DNA from: Paraburkholderia antibiotica
GTDB taxonomy: Bacteria > Pseudomonadota > Gammaproteobacteria > Burkholderiales > Burkholderiaceae
Length of the DNA: 64,000 bases
Reading direction: 5' to 3'
Assembly (NCBI RefSeq): GCF_012927125.1
Contig: NZ_JABBFZ010000001.1
Span: 248,001-312,000 of the forward strand
Every line of letters starts with the position of its first letter. Within the stretch, counting starts at the first letter, position 1. Below are positions 49,826 to 58,234 of this stretch, piece by piece. Position numbers and translations under genes: made by a program. The notes beneath the pieces are model-generated. The model ran no database searches and had not been told where the DNA came from. It worked only from the letters and a program-made list of their open reading frames with translations.

Positions 49826-50326
49826 TCAGACGTCCTTGCGCTGATACGTGACGAACGCGTAGTCGAAGTCGTTCGGCGCGTTCGAGTGATGCGCCTCGCG
49901 CGCGATCTCTTCCCACACGGCGCGGTCGATCACGGGGAAGGTCGCGTCGCCGTCGAAGTCGGCGGCGATCTCGGTGACGATCAGCTTGTCCGCGTGCTGC
50001 AGCCCCTCCTGATACAGCTGCGCGCCGCCGATCAGAAATGCCTGCGGCGCCTGATCCTGGCCGGCGAGGCGCAGCGCGTCGTCGAGATTGGTCGCGGTGT
50101 CGCAGCCCTGATAGCGCCGCGACGCATCGCGCGTGACGACGATGTTGCGACGTCCCGGCAAGGGCCGGCCGATCGATTCGTGCGTCTTGCGGCCCATGAT
50201 GATGGGCGCGCCCATCGTGGTGCGCTTGAAGAACTTGAGGTCCTCGGGCAGTCGCCAGGGCAACTGGTTGTCGCGGCCGATCACGCCGTTGCTGGCGCGA
50301 GCGACGATCAGGGTGAGCGTCGTCAT
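49826..50326 (-). CDS. folA: Dihydrofolate reductase
   Basis: A 166-residue DHFR. Ala-x-[18 protein letters not shown] is the N-terminal substrate and Met20-type loop; the acid in Pro-Glu-Asp-Leu-Lys-Phe is the catalytic residue. [10 protein letters not shown] is the NADPH segment. It renews tetrahydrofolate for thymidylate synthase, whose gene lies 10.6 kb away, on the far side of the amyloid-like cluster. Confidence 0.97.
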   Translation of the reverse strand: MTTLTLIVARASNGVIGRDNQLPWRLPEDLKFFKRTTMGAPIIMGRKTHESIGRPLPGRRNIVVTRDASRRYQGCDTATNLDDALRLAGQDQAPQAFLIGGAQLYQEGLQHADKLIVTEIAADFDGDATFPVIDRAVWEEIAREAHHSNAPNDFDYAFVTYQRKDV

Positions 50327-50449
50327 CGAATGGAAAGAGGAGGGTAACCGGGCGATTCTACCCGACCCGCCGGCACGTACCGCCGCGCATGCGGCTTGGG
50401 GCGGTGCCGGCGGCGGCTCATTGCCTCACTCGGCCCCACCCAGTCCCAT

Positions 50450-52087
50450 TCACCCCCGCGCCGGCTCATCCGCCGCGAGCGCACCCTTGTCGTCGGTGCC
50501 GCCGAGTTCGCGTAGCCCGTGCACGCCCATCAGCCGGTACAGCGTGACGCGCGAGATATTCAGATCCGCGGCGGCCTCCGTCAGTCGATGCCGATGACGC
50601 AGCAGCGCCGCCTCGATCGCGCGCTTCTCGGCGGCCTCGCGCGCCTGCGTGAGCGTCATGCTTTCCTGCTCGGTGAAGCCCGCGAGGTCGAGATCGTCGG
50701 CGGAGATCAGCTTGTTCTCGGCCATCACGATCGCGCGGCGCACGCGATTGATCAGCTCGCGCACGTTGCCGGGCCAGCCGTAGTTGTAAAGCGCCTCGAT
50801 CGCCGACGGCGTGAAGCCGCGAATCTTGCGCGCATTGTCGTTCTTGAACTTGTGCAGGATGTGATACGCGAGAATTTCGATGTCCTTGCCGCGCGTGCGC
50901 AACGGCGGCTCGTCGACGCGCAGCACGCACAGACGGTGGAACAGGTCGGCGCGGAACTGGCCGTCGCGCATCGCGCCGTCGAGATCGACGTGGGTCGCCG
51001 AAATGATGCGCACGTCGACCGGAATCGATTCGCGCCCGCCGAGCCGCTCGATCTTGCCTTCCTGCAGAAAGCGCAGCAGGCTCGCCTGGCTTTCGAGCGG
51101 CAGATCGCCGATTTCGTCGAGAAAGAGGGTGCCGCCGTCGGCCGCCTCGACCCGGCCGATCTTGCGCTGGTTCGCGCCGGTGAACGCGCCGCGCTCGTAG
51201 CCGAACAGTTCGGATTGCAGAAGATGATGCGGAATCGCGCCGCAGTTGATCGCCGTGAACGGCGCCTTGCGGCGCGGCGAGCGCTCGTGAATCGCCAGCG
51301 CGGTGAGCTCCTTGCCGGTGCCCGATTCGCCGGAGATGAACACGCTCGCGTCGGTGTTGGCGACCTTGCGGATGGTGCGAAAGAGCTGCTGCATCGCCTC
51401 GCAGGTGCCGACCATTTCCTCGTCGCCCGATTCACCGACGGGCGGCGCGACCTCCGGATCGCACAGCGCGACCATGCCGAACGCGTGGCCGGCCAGATAG
51501 TCGATCGTCGCGTGCGCGACTGGCAGCTTCACGAAGTCGAAGCAGTAGTGGCGCACGAGGCGTCGCACGAGCGGATCGTTGAGGCGCTCGTTGGTGGCGA
51601 GCGCGATCCAGCCGACCTGCTGCTGGCGCAGGCTGGTCTCGAGTCCGCCGATGTCGCGCGGCGCGAAGCTCGCCAGATCGACGATCCCCGCGCACGCGAG
51701 ATCGGGCTTCACGAGCCGCCCGAGTTCGTGCGCGGAGCGCGCGGCCGCGACCTGCCAGCCCCGGCTTTTCAGCTGCGCGATCAGCGTTTCGTCGGGCGCG
51801 CGCGCGACGTACAGCAACACACGGGCGACGCCGCGTGCCGACGCGGCCGTCCCGCTCGCTCCGGTTGCATGGGCCGCATTGACGCCGCCGCCGGCGGCGA
51901 TGCCGAGCACGTTCGCGGCGGCGGCAGGCGTCGGCTCGCCGGCTAGCGCCATCGCGTCGGCTTCCGGCGCCTCAGCCGCCGACACATCGTCGCCGGCCGC
52001 ATCGCGCTCCACCGGCCGCGCCAGCGACAGATGCGATCCCGCTGCCGCCACGGCAGTCACACTGGTCAGATGAGGTGATTCACGCAC
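50450..52087 (-). CDS. Sigma-54-dependent activator, VpsR-like N-terminus (EBP 1)
   Basis: A 545-residue enhancer-binding protein. Residues 1-86 are an Ala/Gly-rich, probably disordered extension. About 87-210 is a receiver-like domain of the VpsR type without an obvious phosphorylatable Asp pattern. About 225-465 is the AAA+ domain: Walker A Gly-Glu-Ser-Gly-Thr-Gly-Lys-Glu (253-260), an intact GAFTGA loop (300-305) for sigma-54 contact, and Leu-Phe-Leu-Asp-Glu-Ile-Gly-Asp. A Fis-type helix-turn-helix (Ile-Ser-Arg-Val-Thr-Leu-Tyr-Arg) ends it. The start is a GTG at 52087 with GAGG upstream, 24 nt after the FapF-like gene, so it is probably in the same operon. Confidence 0.93.
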   Translation of the reverse strand: MRESPHLTSVTAVAAAGSHLSLARPVERDAAGDDVSAAEAPEADAMALAGEPTPAAAANVLGIAAGGGVNAAHATGASGTAASARGVARVLLYVARAPDETLIAQLKSRGWQVAAARSAHELGRLVKPDLACAGIVDLASFAPRDIGGLETSLRQQQVGWIALATNERLNDPLVRRLVRHYCFDFVKLPVAHATIDYLAGHAFGMVALCDPEVAPPVGESGDEEMVGTCEAMQQLFRTIRKVANTDASVFISGESGTGKELTALAIHERSPRRKAPFTAINCGAIPHHLLQSELFGYERGAFTGANQRKIGRVEAADGGTLFLDEIGDLPLESQASLLRFLQEGKIERLGGRESIPVDVRIISATHVDLDGAMRDGQFRADLFHRLCVLRVDEPPLRTRGKDIEILAYHILHKFKNDNARKIRGFTPSAIEALYNYGWPGNVRELINRVRRAIVMAENKLISADDLDLAGFTEQESMTLTQAREAAEKRAIEAALLRHRHRLTEAAADLNISRVTLYRLMGVHGLRELGGTDDKGALAADEPARG

Positions 52088-52111
52088 GTTCGACCTCGCA
52101 TCGTTGGCACG

Positions 52112-53551
52112 TCAGAAGGTGTAGGGAAACCGCACGCCGACCACGAAGTTCGGCGCGTCGGGGGTGAGCCCGATCGACACCGACCCGTTGATGGTCAGGT
52201 GCTTGTTCACGACGTGGTTCAGGCCAAAATTCATCGCTGCGGCCGTGGTTTCGCTGCCCGGCACCTTCGTGTAGGAGCCGCCCGGCGCGCGGGTCTGCGA
52301 CTCGGGTTCGAGCGCCATCGTGAACGACACGCTGGCCGAATCCTTGTCGGAGAACGCCAGCGCGACGCCGCCGCCGAACTGCACGATGTCGCCGAGCTTG
52401 ACGGTCGCCGGTTCGGTTTGCCCCTGCACCGACGAGATGTCCGCGAACGAACGCGCGATGTTGTAGGTGTACGAAACACTGCCGAACAGCACCACCGGGT
52501 CGTAGGTCTTCAGCACCGACAGACCCGCGGTGATGTTCCAGAAGCCGGTGCCGGTCGGCAGCCTGGTCGGCGCGACCAGGTTGGTGTTGTCGGCGTCGAC
52601 CTGCACGACCTTCTGGCCGAACGGCGAGGTGCCGGTCGGCGCCTTGAAGCGCAGGCTGCCGACCACGTCCGGCATGCTGTTGGTCTCTCTCAGGAACTGG
52701 TAGTAGATGCCGAAGTTCACGTCGCCGAGCGCATGGCTCGACACCGTCGCGTCCGACAACGTGCTCGCCGCGCCGCCCGCGCCGCCGACGATGAAGTTGC
52801 TGCGCCGGTACACGTACGGCACGTCGACGTCGACGCTGATGCGGTCGGTCAGCCCGTAGCGCGTATCGAGGTCGGCCATCACCTGGTGCGACTTGGTCTG
52901 GCCGAGGTTGATGTTGCCGAGGAAGATCGCATCGAGCGCGAGGAAGCCCGACAACTGCAACTGACGACGGTCGTAGTAGGTATCGCTGATACCGAAGTCC
53001 ATCGTCAGCTTGTGGTCGAACAGCGGCGCATGTTCGCGCTGCACGACCGCCTGCTCGGCCTGGGTGCGCACCGGCTCGGCGGCGCGCTGGGTCTGGCCGA
53101 CCGCGCCGCTGCCGTCGGTGGCGGGCGGCAGGCCGCCGGCCGCGCTGCCCGTATCCGGCGGCGGCGGGTTGACCGGCACGCCGGTCGCGGTGCCGGTGGT
53201 GCCGGCCGGCGCGGGCGCGCCCGGCGTGATCTGCGCGAGCGGCGGCAGCGGCACCGGCAGGTTGTCGGCGCCGGGCTGCTCGGCGACCGCGTCGCTGCCC
53301 GCGGGCGCGCCCGCGCCGGGCATGCCGCGGCCGCGTTGCGCCATCTCGAGCTGGGTGACCTGGCGTTCGAGCGAATGGATTTGCCGCTGCTGTTCGTCGA
53401 CGACGCGCATCAGCGTATTCAGACGATCTTCCACGGATTGACCGGCGAGCGCCTGCGCGCTCGCCGATTGCGAAAGGGCCCATAGCATGGCGGCGGCCGG
53501 AATGGCCGCCAGCGCCATGCGCGGCGCCCTGGTTGACGACATGTTTTTCAT
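52112..53551 (-). CDS. FapF-like outer-membrane export channel
   Basis: A 479-residue protein. It has a signal peptide (to about residue 33), a heptad-rich coiled coil at about 39-72, a long Pro/Gly/Ala linker at about 75-160, and a C-terminal beta-barrel of alternating residues ending in Pro-Tyr-Thr-Phe, a terminal aromatic typical of outer-membrane proteins. FapF of Pseudomonas, the amyloid export pore, has the same plan: trimerising coiled coil, plug and 12-stranded barrel. The barrel is of the general transporter/alkane-porin-like type, so the Fap assignment rests on architecture plus neighbours. Last amyloid gene before EBP 1. Confidence 0.75.
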   Translation of the reverse strand: MKNMSSTRAPRMALAAIPAAAMLWALSQSASAQALAGQSVEDRLNTLMRVVDEQQRQIHSLERQVTQLEMAQRGRGMPGAGAPAGSDAVAEQPGADNLPVPLPPLAQITPGAPAPAGTTGTATGVPVNPPPPDTGSAAGGLPPATDGSGAVGQTQRAAEPVRTQAEQAVVQREHAPLFDHKLTMDFGISDTYYDRRQLQLSGFLALDAIFLGNINLGQTKSHQVMADLDTRYGLTDRISVDVDVPYVYRRSNFIVGGAGGAASTLSDATVSSHALGDVNFGIYYQFLRETNSMPDVVGSLRFKAPTGTSPFGQKVVQVDADNTNLVAPTRLPTGTGFWNITAGLSVLKTYDPVVLFGSVSYTYNIARSFADISSVQGQTEPATVKLGDIVQFGGGVALAFSDKDSASVSFTMALEPESQTRAPGGSYTKVPGSETTAAAMNFGLNHVVNKHLTINGSVSIGLTPDAPNFVVGVRFPYTF

Positions 53552-53657
53552 CTTTTACCCCCCGGTGTACCGGCCGCGCGTCCTGCCTCCCTGCCTCCGT
53601 GGCGCGCGACCGTATCTTTACTGCCTGTGCTGCGATGGCGGGTGGCGGCCCGCCGGT

Positions 53658-54470
53658 TTATCTCCTGTTCTGCAAAGCCTGTAGTACGCCGATCTGACGG
53701 AGCATCGCGGCCGACATCTGCTGCGTTTGCAGATGCAGTTGCAGGGCGTTGGCGACTTGCTGGTTATTGCCCGCAATCTGCAGCAACTGGGCGATCTGCC
53801 CGTTGCCCGGTGCGATGGTCTGGGTGGCGAGCCCAGCCGGTGTCTGCAACGTGACATTCACGCCGCCGTTGCCGAACGAGATGCCGGCTTTCACCGAGCC
53901 GGTCGAATTGCTGGCCACGGCCGACGGCGTGTTCGCGGCACCCGTCAGCGTGACTGCGTTGTTGTTGAAGTCGATCAGCGCGGCATTGGTGCCGCTGTTG
54001 TTATCGCCCGCGACCTGGGTGATCTGCGAGACGCCGTTCACGCCGATGCTCTGGCCGCCGCTCGCCGACGCGTTGGGATTGGCGCCCCAATCCCCGCCAT
54101 GGCCGCCGTGGCCATGCGAGCCGCCGCTCACGCTGGCCGAGGTGGCGACGGAACTGGCGAGCTGGCCGCTCGCGTTCTGCGCCGCGCTCAGCGTGCCCTG
54201 GGCGAGCGCGCTCACGCCGTTGGGCAACTGCCACTGCGAAATGACGTTCAGCACGAAGCCGGAAATCATCGTGGCGCCGGCATATTTGCCGGTCTGGGTC
54301 GCGAGGACGTCGTCGCCGACGACCTGCACCGTGAGGGGCGCGACGGCGGCGCGCGGTATCGGATCGGACGTCGCTGGCGAGGCGGCGCCCTCCGACGCCT
54401 GGGCCATGCCGGCGGCGCCGCATGCGGCGGCGCAGAGCACGAACCCAAGCTGTGTAAGGTGTGACTTCAT
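53658..54470 (-). CDS. FapE-like secreted protein with AG-N-x4-N motifs
   Basis: A 270-residue secreted protein; signal peptide to about residue 25. Residues 52-86 hold Asp-Asp-Val-Leu-Ala-Thr-Gln-Thr-Gly-Lys-Tyr-Ala-Gly and a hydrophobic strand ending Ser-Gln-Trp-Gln-Leu-Pro. Then comes a Gly/His/Ser-rich segment (115-140). Two motifs, Gln-Val-Ala-Gly-Asp-Asn (from 152) and Gln-Ile-Ala-Gly-Asn-Asn (from 231), are each followed by Asn-Ala, echoing the repeats of the two subunit-like proteins. The position between the C39 peptidase and the pore is that of fapE, a minor fibre component. It starts 7 nt after the peptidase stop. Confidence 0.65.
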   Translation of the reverse strand: MKSHLTQLGFVLCAAACGAAGMAQASEGAASPATSDPIPRAAVAPLTVQVVGDDVLATQTGKYAGATMISGFVLNVISQWQLPNGVSALAQGTLSAAQNASGQLASSVATSASVSGGSHGHGGHGGDWGANPNASASGGQSIGVNGVSQITQVAGDNNSGTNAALIDFNNNAVTLTGAANTPSAVASNSTGSVKAGISFGNGGVNVTLQTPAGLATQTIAPGNGQIAQLLQIAGNNQQVANALQLHLQTQQMSAAMLRQIGVLQALQNRR

Positions 54471-54477
54471 GGCGGGA

Positions 54478-55191
54478 TCAGAACATGTCTGCCTTGTTCA
54501 AGCCGTACTCGAAAAAGGGAGTCGCGGCGGTGCCGCCTTCCAGCGCACCGGCGCGCAGCTTCAGCGCGAGCGACTCGTTGCCCTGCAACAGCGGTGAATC
54601 CTCCCTGAAGGGTTTGCCGAGGACCGCGAACACCAGACCGTTCCAGGTCTTCGCGAAGTCCTCTTCGAGCACGATGCGATTGCCGAGGGCCGGGTCCGCG
54701 ATGAACACGCGGCCGTCCTGCGCATGCTTGACGATCACGAAATGCTCGTACCCGTCGATGTTCATCAGGACCATCACGGGGATCTGAAGGTGGTGAAGCG
54801 CTTCGACGGTGACGCGAAAGCCGCGTCCGCGCAGACCGATGGTCTCGACGAAGTTCTTCATGTCGAGCATCGAGAAGCCGTTCTTGACGACGACTTCAGG
54901 CGTCGAAAAAGCCATCATCCGGCGAATCAGTTCGGTCTCCGGAATATCGATGCCATAGCCGTACTTGAGGAGGGTGGCGAGCGCCGCGGCGCCGCAGCTG
55001 TAGTCGAACTGCTGATTGACGATGTGGCTGTAGCGCAGATCCTTCATCGAGCGGATCGGCTTCGTCAAAGGCACGCCGACGAGCGTCGACGTGTCGATGC
55101 TCGACTGTGCGGCGGCGTGACCCGCGCACAGCACACAGCCTGCCAGCGCTACGGCGAACGGTAGCGCCGGGAACCCCTTGAACCCGGTCAT
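54478..55191 (-). CDS. Periplasmic C39 family peptidase, FapD-like
   Basis: A 237-residue exported cysteine peptidase. The signal peptide ends near residue 29 (Ala-Ala-Ala-Gln). Gln-Phe-Asp-Tyr-Ser-Cys-Gly-Ala-Ala-Ala places the nucleophile Cys at 66 with the oxyanion Gln at 60 or 61; His150 in Tyr-Glu-His-Phe-Val-Ile-Val and Asp166 in Ile-Ala-Asp-Pro-Ala-Leu-Gly complete the C39 triad. There is no ABC transporter part. Stand-alone periplasmic C39 enzymes within amyloid operons are FapD, needed for Fap export. It lies between the FapC- and FapE-like genes, the same order as in Pseudomonas. Confidence 0.85.
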   Translation of the reverse strand: MTGFKGFPALPFAVALAGCVLCAGHAAAQSSIDTSTLVGVPLTKPIRSMKDLRYSHIVNQQFDYSCGAAALATLLKYGYGIDIPETELIRRMMAFSTPEVVVKNGFSMLDMKNFVETIGLRGRGFRVTVEALHHLQIPVMVLMNIDGYEHFVIVKHAQDGRVFIADPALGNRIVLEEDFAKTWNGLVFAVLGKPFREDSPLLQGNESLALKLRAGALEGGTAATPFFEYGLNKADMF

Positions 55192-55210
55192 GCTGGTCTC
55201 CTGCCCGATG

Positions 55211-55241
55211 CGCGCCGGCAGCTTCTGCGGCTGCCGGCGCG
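55211..55241 (-). other. Strong hairpin between the FapC- and FapD-like genes
   Basis: CGCGCCGGCAGC pairs perfectly (12 bp) with GCTGCCGGCGCG across a 7-nt loop. There is no T-tract on either side, so it is not a standard terminator. It sits in the 106-nt gap after the major-subunit-like gene and could protect that mRNA or limit readthrough. Confidence 0.7.
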
Positions 55242-55297
55242 TCCTCCCGACTGCTTTAACGCTTCTTCTGCTGTACTGCTGTTGTTGCTGCGCCGGC

Positions 55298-56689
55298 TTA
55301 GTGGCCGCTGTTCAGAGCCGCGATCGCCAGGCCGTTGTGCTGCAGGTTGCCCGCGCCGCCGGCGATGTTCACGCCGATGTTGCCGGACGCGCCGTGCAAG
55401 GTGTCGGCGCCGAGCATCGCAGTGCCCTGGAATTGCCCGCGTACCGTCATGCCGGCGGTTTGCGAGTTGTCATCCGTGGCGTCCATCGCGGTCGTCATCG
55501 CGTGGCCCGGCGAGGTCGTCGTGACGGCGCCGGCAAGGCTGTTGTTCTGCACGTTGCCGATACCCGACGCGACGTTCACGCCGACATTGCCCGTCACACC
55601 CGACAGCGAGCCGTTGCCGACCGACGCGTTCAGGTTGAAGTTGTTGATGCGGGCATTGCCGCTCGACGATTGCGTGTTGAAGTCCTGCGCGTTGCCGAAC
55701 ACGTTGCCGATGTCGACCGAAGCGAGCGAGACGTCGTTGCTTTGCTCGTTGCTGATGCCTTCGGCGATGTTCACGCCGAGGTTGCCCGACACGTTGCTCG
55801 CCGCGTTGGTGCCGGTTGTCGCCGTTAGCGTGCCGGCCACCTGGTTGTTGATGTGCTCGGTGACCGAGCCGCGGGTCGTCACGTCGGTGGTCGCGAGGCT
55901 GGCGTCGACGCCCCATGCGGCGCCGTATGCATCGGTCGACGACGAGCGGCTGCGCGAATAGCCCGAGGACTGTTCGCCGACCGCCGCATAGCCCGAGCCC
56001 TGGCTCGCGGTGAAGCCCCACATACGGCCTTGACCGGACGCTTCGCTCGCTTCGAAGCCGCCGGCGAGGCCCGACGAGTTCGAATAGCTCGATTCGCGAT
56101 AGCCGGCCTGCAGGCCGCCGTGCGCGTTGAACGAGCCGTTGCCGTGCGAGAACGTGTTGTGGTCCGAATAGCTGTAGCCGCCGCCGATCGAGCCGCCCGC
56201 CGCGATGTGGCCGCCGGAGTTCTGGCTGGTGTGCGAGAAGCCGCCCGCGATGCCGGCTGCCTGCTGGCTCATTTCATAACCGCCGCCCGACACCGACGAG
56301 CTCTGGCTGCCGTAGACATAGCCGCCCGAAGCTTCGAAGCCTTGCGAGCCGGAGCTCGAGGTCGAATGGTTTTGCGTCGTGAACGCGAAGGCCGTGCCGC
56401 CGCCTCTGACCGACGAGCGGTTGTTGTTGATCGTGGTGGTCACGCTGCCGCTGGCATAGGTCTGCGCCTGCGGATCGAGCGATGCATTCACGGTGACTGA
56501 CTGATTGTTGTTGATCACCGCGCCGGCCGTGCTCGACACGTGCACGCAGCCATACAGTCCGACCAGCCCTTCCACGCCGACCATCTCGCCCACGGCGGTG
56601 GTGTTGAACAGCCAGGCCTTTTGCGGTGCGGCAAACGCGCTGCCGGATGCGGCAACGAGCACGGCTGCGGCAATAAGAGTGCGCTTCAT
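55298..56689 (-). CDS. FapC-like amyloid subunit candidate (three V-N-x3-G repeats)
   Basis: A 463-residue secreted protein; the signal peptide ends near residue 21 (Ala-Phe-Ala-Ala). Residues about 95-270 are a Gly/Ser/Tyr/His-rich low-complexity region. Three repeats begin near residues 302, 367 and 436, reading Gly-Val-Asn-Ile-Ala-Glu-Gly, Gly-Val-Asn-Val-Ala-Ser-Gly and Gly-Val-Asn-Ile-Ala-Gly-Gly, each followed by x2-N-x-Q-x-N. Spacing is 65-69 residues. FapC, the main Fap fibre protein, likewise has three short Asn/Gln repeats separated by linkers. This is the longest and most repetitive protein of the cluster, thus the likely main subunit. Confidence 0.75.
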   Translation of the reverse strand: MKRTLIAAAVLVAASGSAFAAPQKAWLFNTTAVGEMVGVEGLVGLYGCVHVSSTAGAVINNNQSVTVNASLDPQAQTYASGSVTTTINNNRSSVRGGGTAFAFTTQNHSTSSSGSQGFEASGGYVYGSQSSSVSGGGYEMSQQAAGIAGGFSHTSQNSGGHIAAGGSIGGGYSYSDHNTFSHGNGSFNAHGGLQAGYRESSYSNSSGLAGGFEASEASGQGRMWGFTASQGSGYAAVGEQSSGYSRSRSSSTDAYGAAWGVDASLATTDVTTRGSVTEHINNQVAGTLTATTGTNAASNVSGNLGVNIAEGISNEQSNDVSLASVDIGNVFGNAQDFNTQSSSGNARINNFNLNASVGNGSLSGVTGNVGVNVASGIGNVQNNSLAGAVTTTSPGHAMTTAMDATDDNSQTAGMTVRGQFQGTAMLGADTLHGASGNIGVNIAGGAGNLQHNGLAIAALNSGH

Positions 56690-56714
56690 GATTCGCTCCG
56701 ATACTTAAGTGTGG

Positions 56715-57398
56715 TCAGTTAAAAAAAGTGCCCGCCGGGGGACGGAGCACAAAACTGTTTGCCGTGGCATTACCGGCGCCGGCTGCCTGGTTGACCTGTA
56801 CGATCCCGTTCGCGTTGCGGAAGGCCTGGTTGGAAATGTTGGCCTCGCGCATGCCGTGAGCCGTACTGGATGGCCCCAGACTCCCGTTTTTCGGGGCCGT
56901 CGCGGATAGCTCCCCATCCGAGACGGTCTCGACTCCGAGCGCCGCAGTCCCCAACAGGGTGCTGTTGCGCTGCAGATTCCCTGCTCCGGCGGACTGGTTC
57001 ACCAGTACCGCGCCGGATGTATTCGAAAAGGCGTTGGCTTCGATCGAGGCCTGTGCGCGCGGTACCTTGGCCGCGACCGACGCGCTTTGCACGCTCGCGT
57101 TCGCGTTGCCGACCAGGCCGCCGCTCGTCACCGTGATCTGGTTGGCCTGGGCGTTGTCGACGCCGGCCGTTTCGTTGACCGTGAATGCGCCGGTGACGCC
57201 CGCGCCGGCACCGTTGCCGATCGTCGCGGTTGCGCCGACGACGGGGATCGACTGGGCCTGCGCCTGGTTCGCCACGAGGGCCGTCGCGCCGATGCCGATG
57301 CCGACGGAGATTGCGACCTGAGCGCACGCGCTGACCCAGACACGCAACGCGCCGGCGTGCAGTGGCCTGAGCGGAAGACGAATGAGGCGCGCGTTCAT
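56715..57398 (-). CDS. FapB-like minor subunit candidate (three V-N-x3-G repeats)
   Basis: A 227-residue secreted protein; a long basic and hydrophobic signal ends near residue 48 (Ala-Gln-Ala). Three repeats start near residues 70, 129 and 198: Thr-Val-Asn-Glu-Thr-Ala-Gly, Leu-Val-Asn-Gln-Ser-Ala-Gly and Gln-Val-Asn-Gln-Ala-Ala-Gly, each followed by x2-N-x-[QT]-x-N, the same motif as in the FapC-like protein. FapB, the nucleator, precedes fapC in Pseudomonas and has the same three-repeat plan. The start overlaps the upstream stop (ATGA) with GGAGG 6 nt before it. The FapC-like gene follows after 25 nt. Confidence 0.72.
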   Translation of the reverse strand: MNARLIRLPLRPLHAGALRVWVSACAQVAISVGIGIGATALVANQAQAQSIPVVGATATIGNGAGAGVTGAFTVNETAGVDNAQANQITVTSGGLVGNANASVQSASVAAKVPRAQASIEANAFSNTSGAVLVNQSAGAGNLQRNSTLLGTAALGVETVSDGELSATAPKNGSLGPSSTAHGMREANISNQAFRNANGIVQVNQAAGAGNATANSFVLRPPAGTFFN

Positions 57399-57952
57399 TT
57401 CATGCCTCCGAACGCGCCGCCGAGTACGTTCGACAGCGGCGCGAGCGCGCCCGTCACCGTCGAACTGATCGTGCCGCCGATGCCGGCCGCCGGACCCCCG
57501 ATGCCGCCCGCGTTCAACGGGATGGCGTTGCCGGTCGCCTTGCCGGAGAGAATCTGCGTGACCGCCTGCATGCCGGTGCCGCCGAGCACGCCGCCTTCGG
57601 CGACGCCGCTCGACCCGTGCGCATTGGTCAGATCGGTGTCGCCCACGAGTGTGGCGAGCGCCGGATTGAACGAATTGGCCGGGAAAGTGGTGGCGCGCAC
57701 CGCGACCGGGTCCTGGTCGCGCGGCACGGGGACGAACGCGTCGCGCGGCGTAACAGTGCGCTCGACGATGATGTCGCCCGGATTGGCGACCTGTTCGGCA
57801 CGCGCGGCGCTCGCGAAGCAGACGGTGAGGAGGGCGGTGGCGAGAGCGGCGGCCATCGTGCTGGTGCAAGCCGCGGGCGCGAAGGCAGGCGCGCCGTGAA
57901 GCGACGCCGTCGCCAGCCTTGAGGCGCGCGGCATCTGGAGGGTCGTAGTCAT
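57395..57952 (-). CDS. Secreted protein of unknown function in the amyloid-like cluster
   Basis: A 185-residue protein I do not recognise. An N-terminal hydrophobic segment (about 33-50) precedes a likely cleavage site (Ala-Arg-Ala at 52). Mature part: a polar stretch with Asn-Pro-Gly-Asp-Ile-Ile-Val-Glu-Arg, then Gly-Asp-Thr-Asp-Leu-Thr-Asn-Ala-His-Gly-Ser-Ser-Gly-Val, then a Gly/Ala/Thr-rich tail ending Gly-Gly-Met-Lys. No cysteine in the mature part. AAAGGA precedes the ATG at 57952; the stop overlaps the FapB-like start by 4 nt, so the two are made together. It could be a chaperone or accessory fibre protein. Confidence 0.75.
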   Translation of the reverse strand: MTTTLQMPRASRLATASLHGAPAFAPAACTSTMAAALATALLTVCFASAARAEQVANPGDIIVERTVTPRDAFVPVPRDQDPVAVRATTFPANSFNPALATLVGDTDLTNAHGSSGVAEGGVLGGTGMQAVTQILSGKATGNAIPLNAGGIGGPAAGIGGTISSTVTGALAPLSNVLGGAFGGMK

Positions 57953-57989
57953 GTCCCGGTCCTTTCTCTTCTCTCTTGTAGCCCGCCGG

Positions 57990-58200
57990 CGCGCGGCGTG
58001 TGGTGCGCGCCGCGTGGCCGGTCCTGCATTGCCTGGTCTCTGTTGCTTTTGAGCTGCTTGTCGTACGTTGCCTGGGTGCTGTCTTGCTTCGGTGTTGCTT
58101 TGCGTTGCGCTGCTGCTTGTTGCTACCGCTTGCTGCCTGTTGCTGCGTCCCTGCTGCTCGTGCGTTGCGTTGGCGCGACGGGTGCGAAATGGGCGCCGTG
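57990..58200 (-). other. TTGCT/GCTG-rich low-complexity gap (CAGCAA-rich transcript)
   Basis: The 282-nt gap between the first two cluster genes (57953-58234) is dominated on the plus strand by TTGCT, TTGCG and GCTG words; the transcript would be rich in AGCAA and CAGC and poorly structured. No convincing reading frame, terminator or -24/-12 promoter was seen in it. Confidence 0.6.
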
Positions 58201-58234
58201 ACGTGCGTTGTTGCTTGTGTCGTTATGTGCGCCG

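Noticed and set aside
55211..55241. Hairpin between FapC- and FapD-like genes as a terminator
   Set aside because: No T-tract follows on either strand, and downstream genes would lose their promoter.
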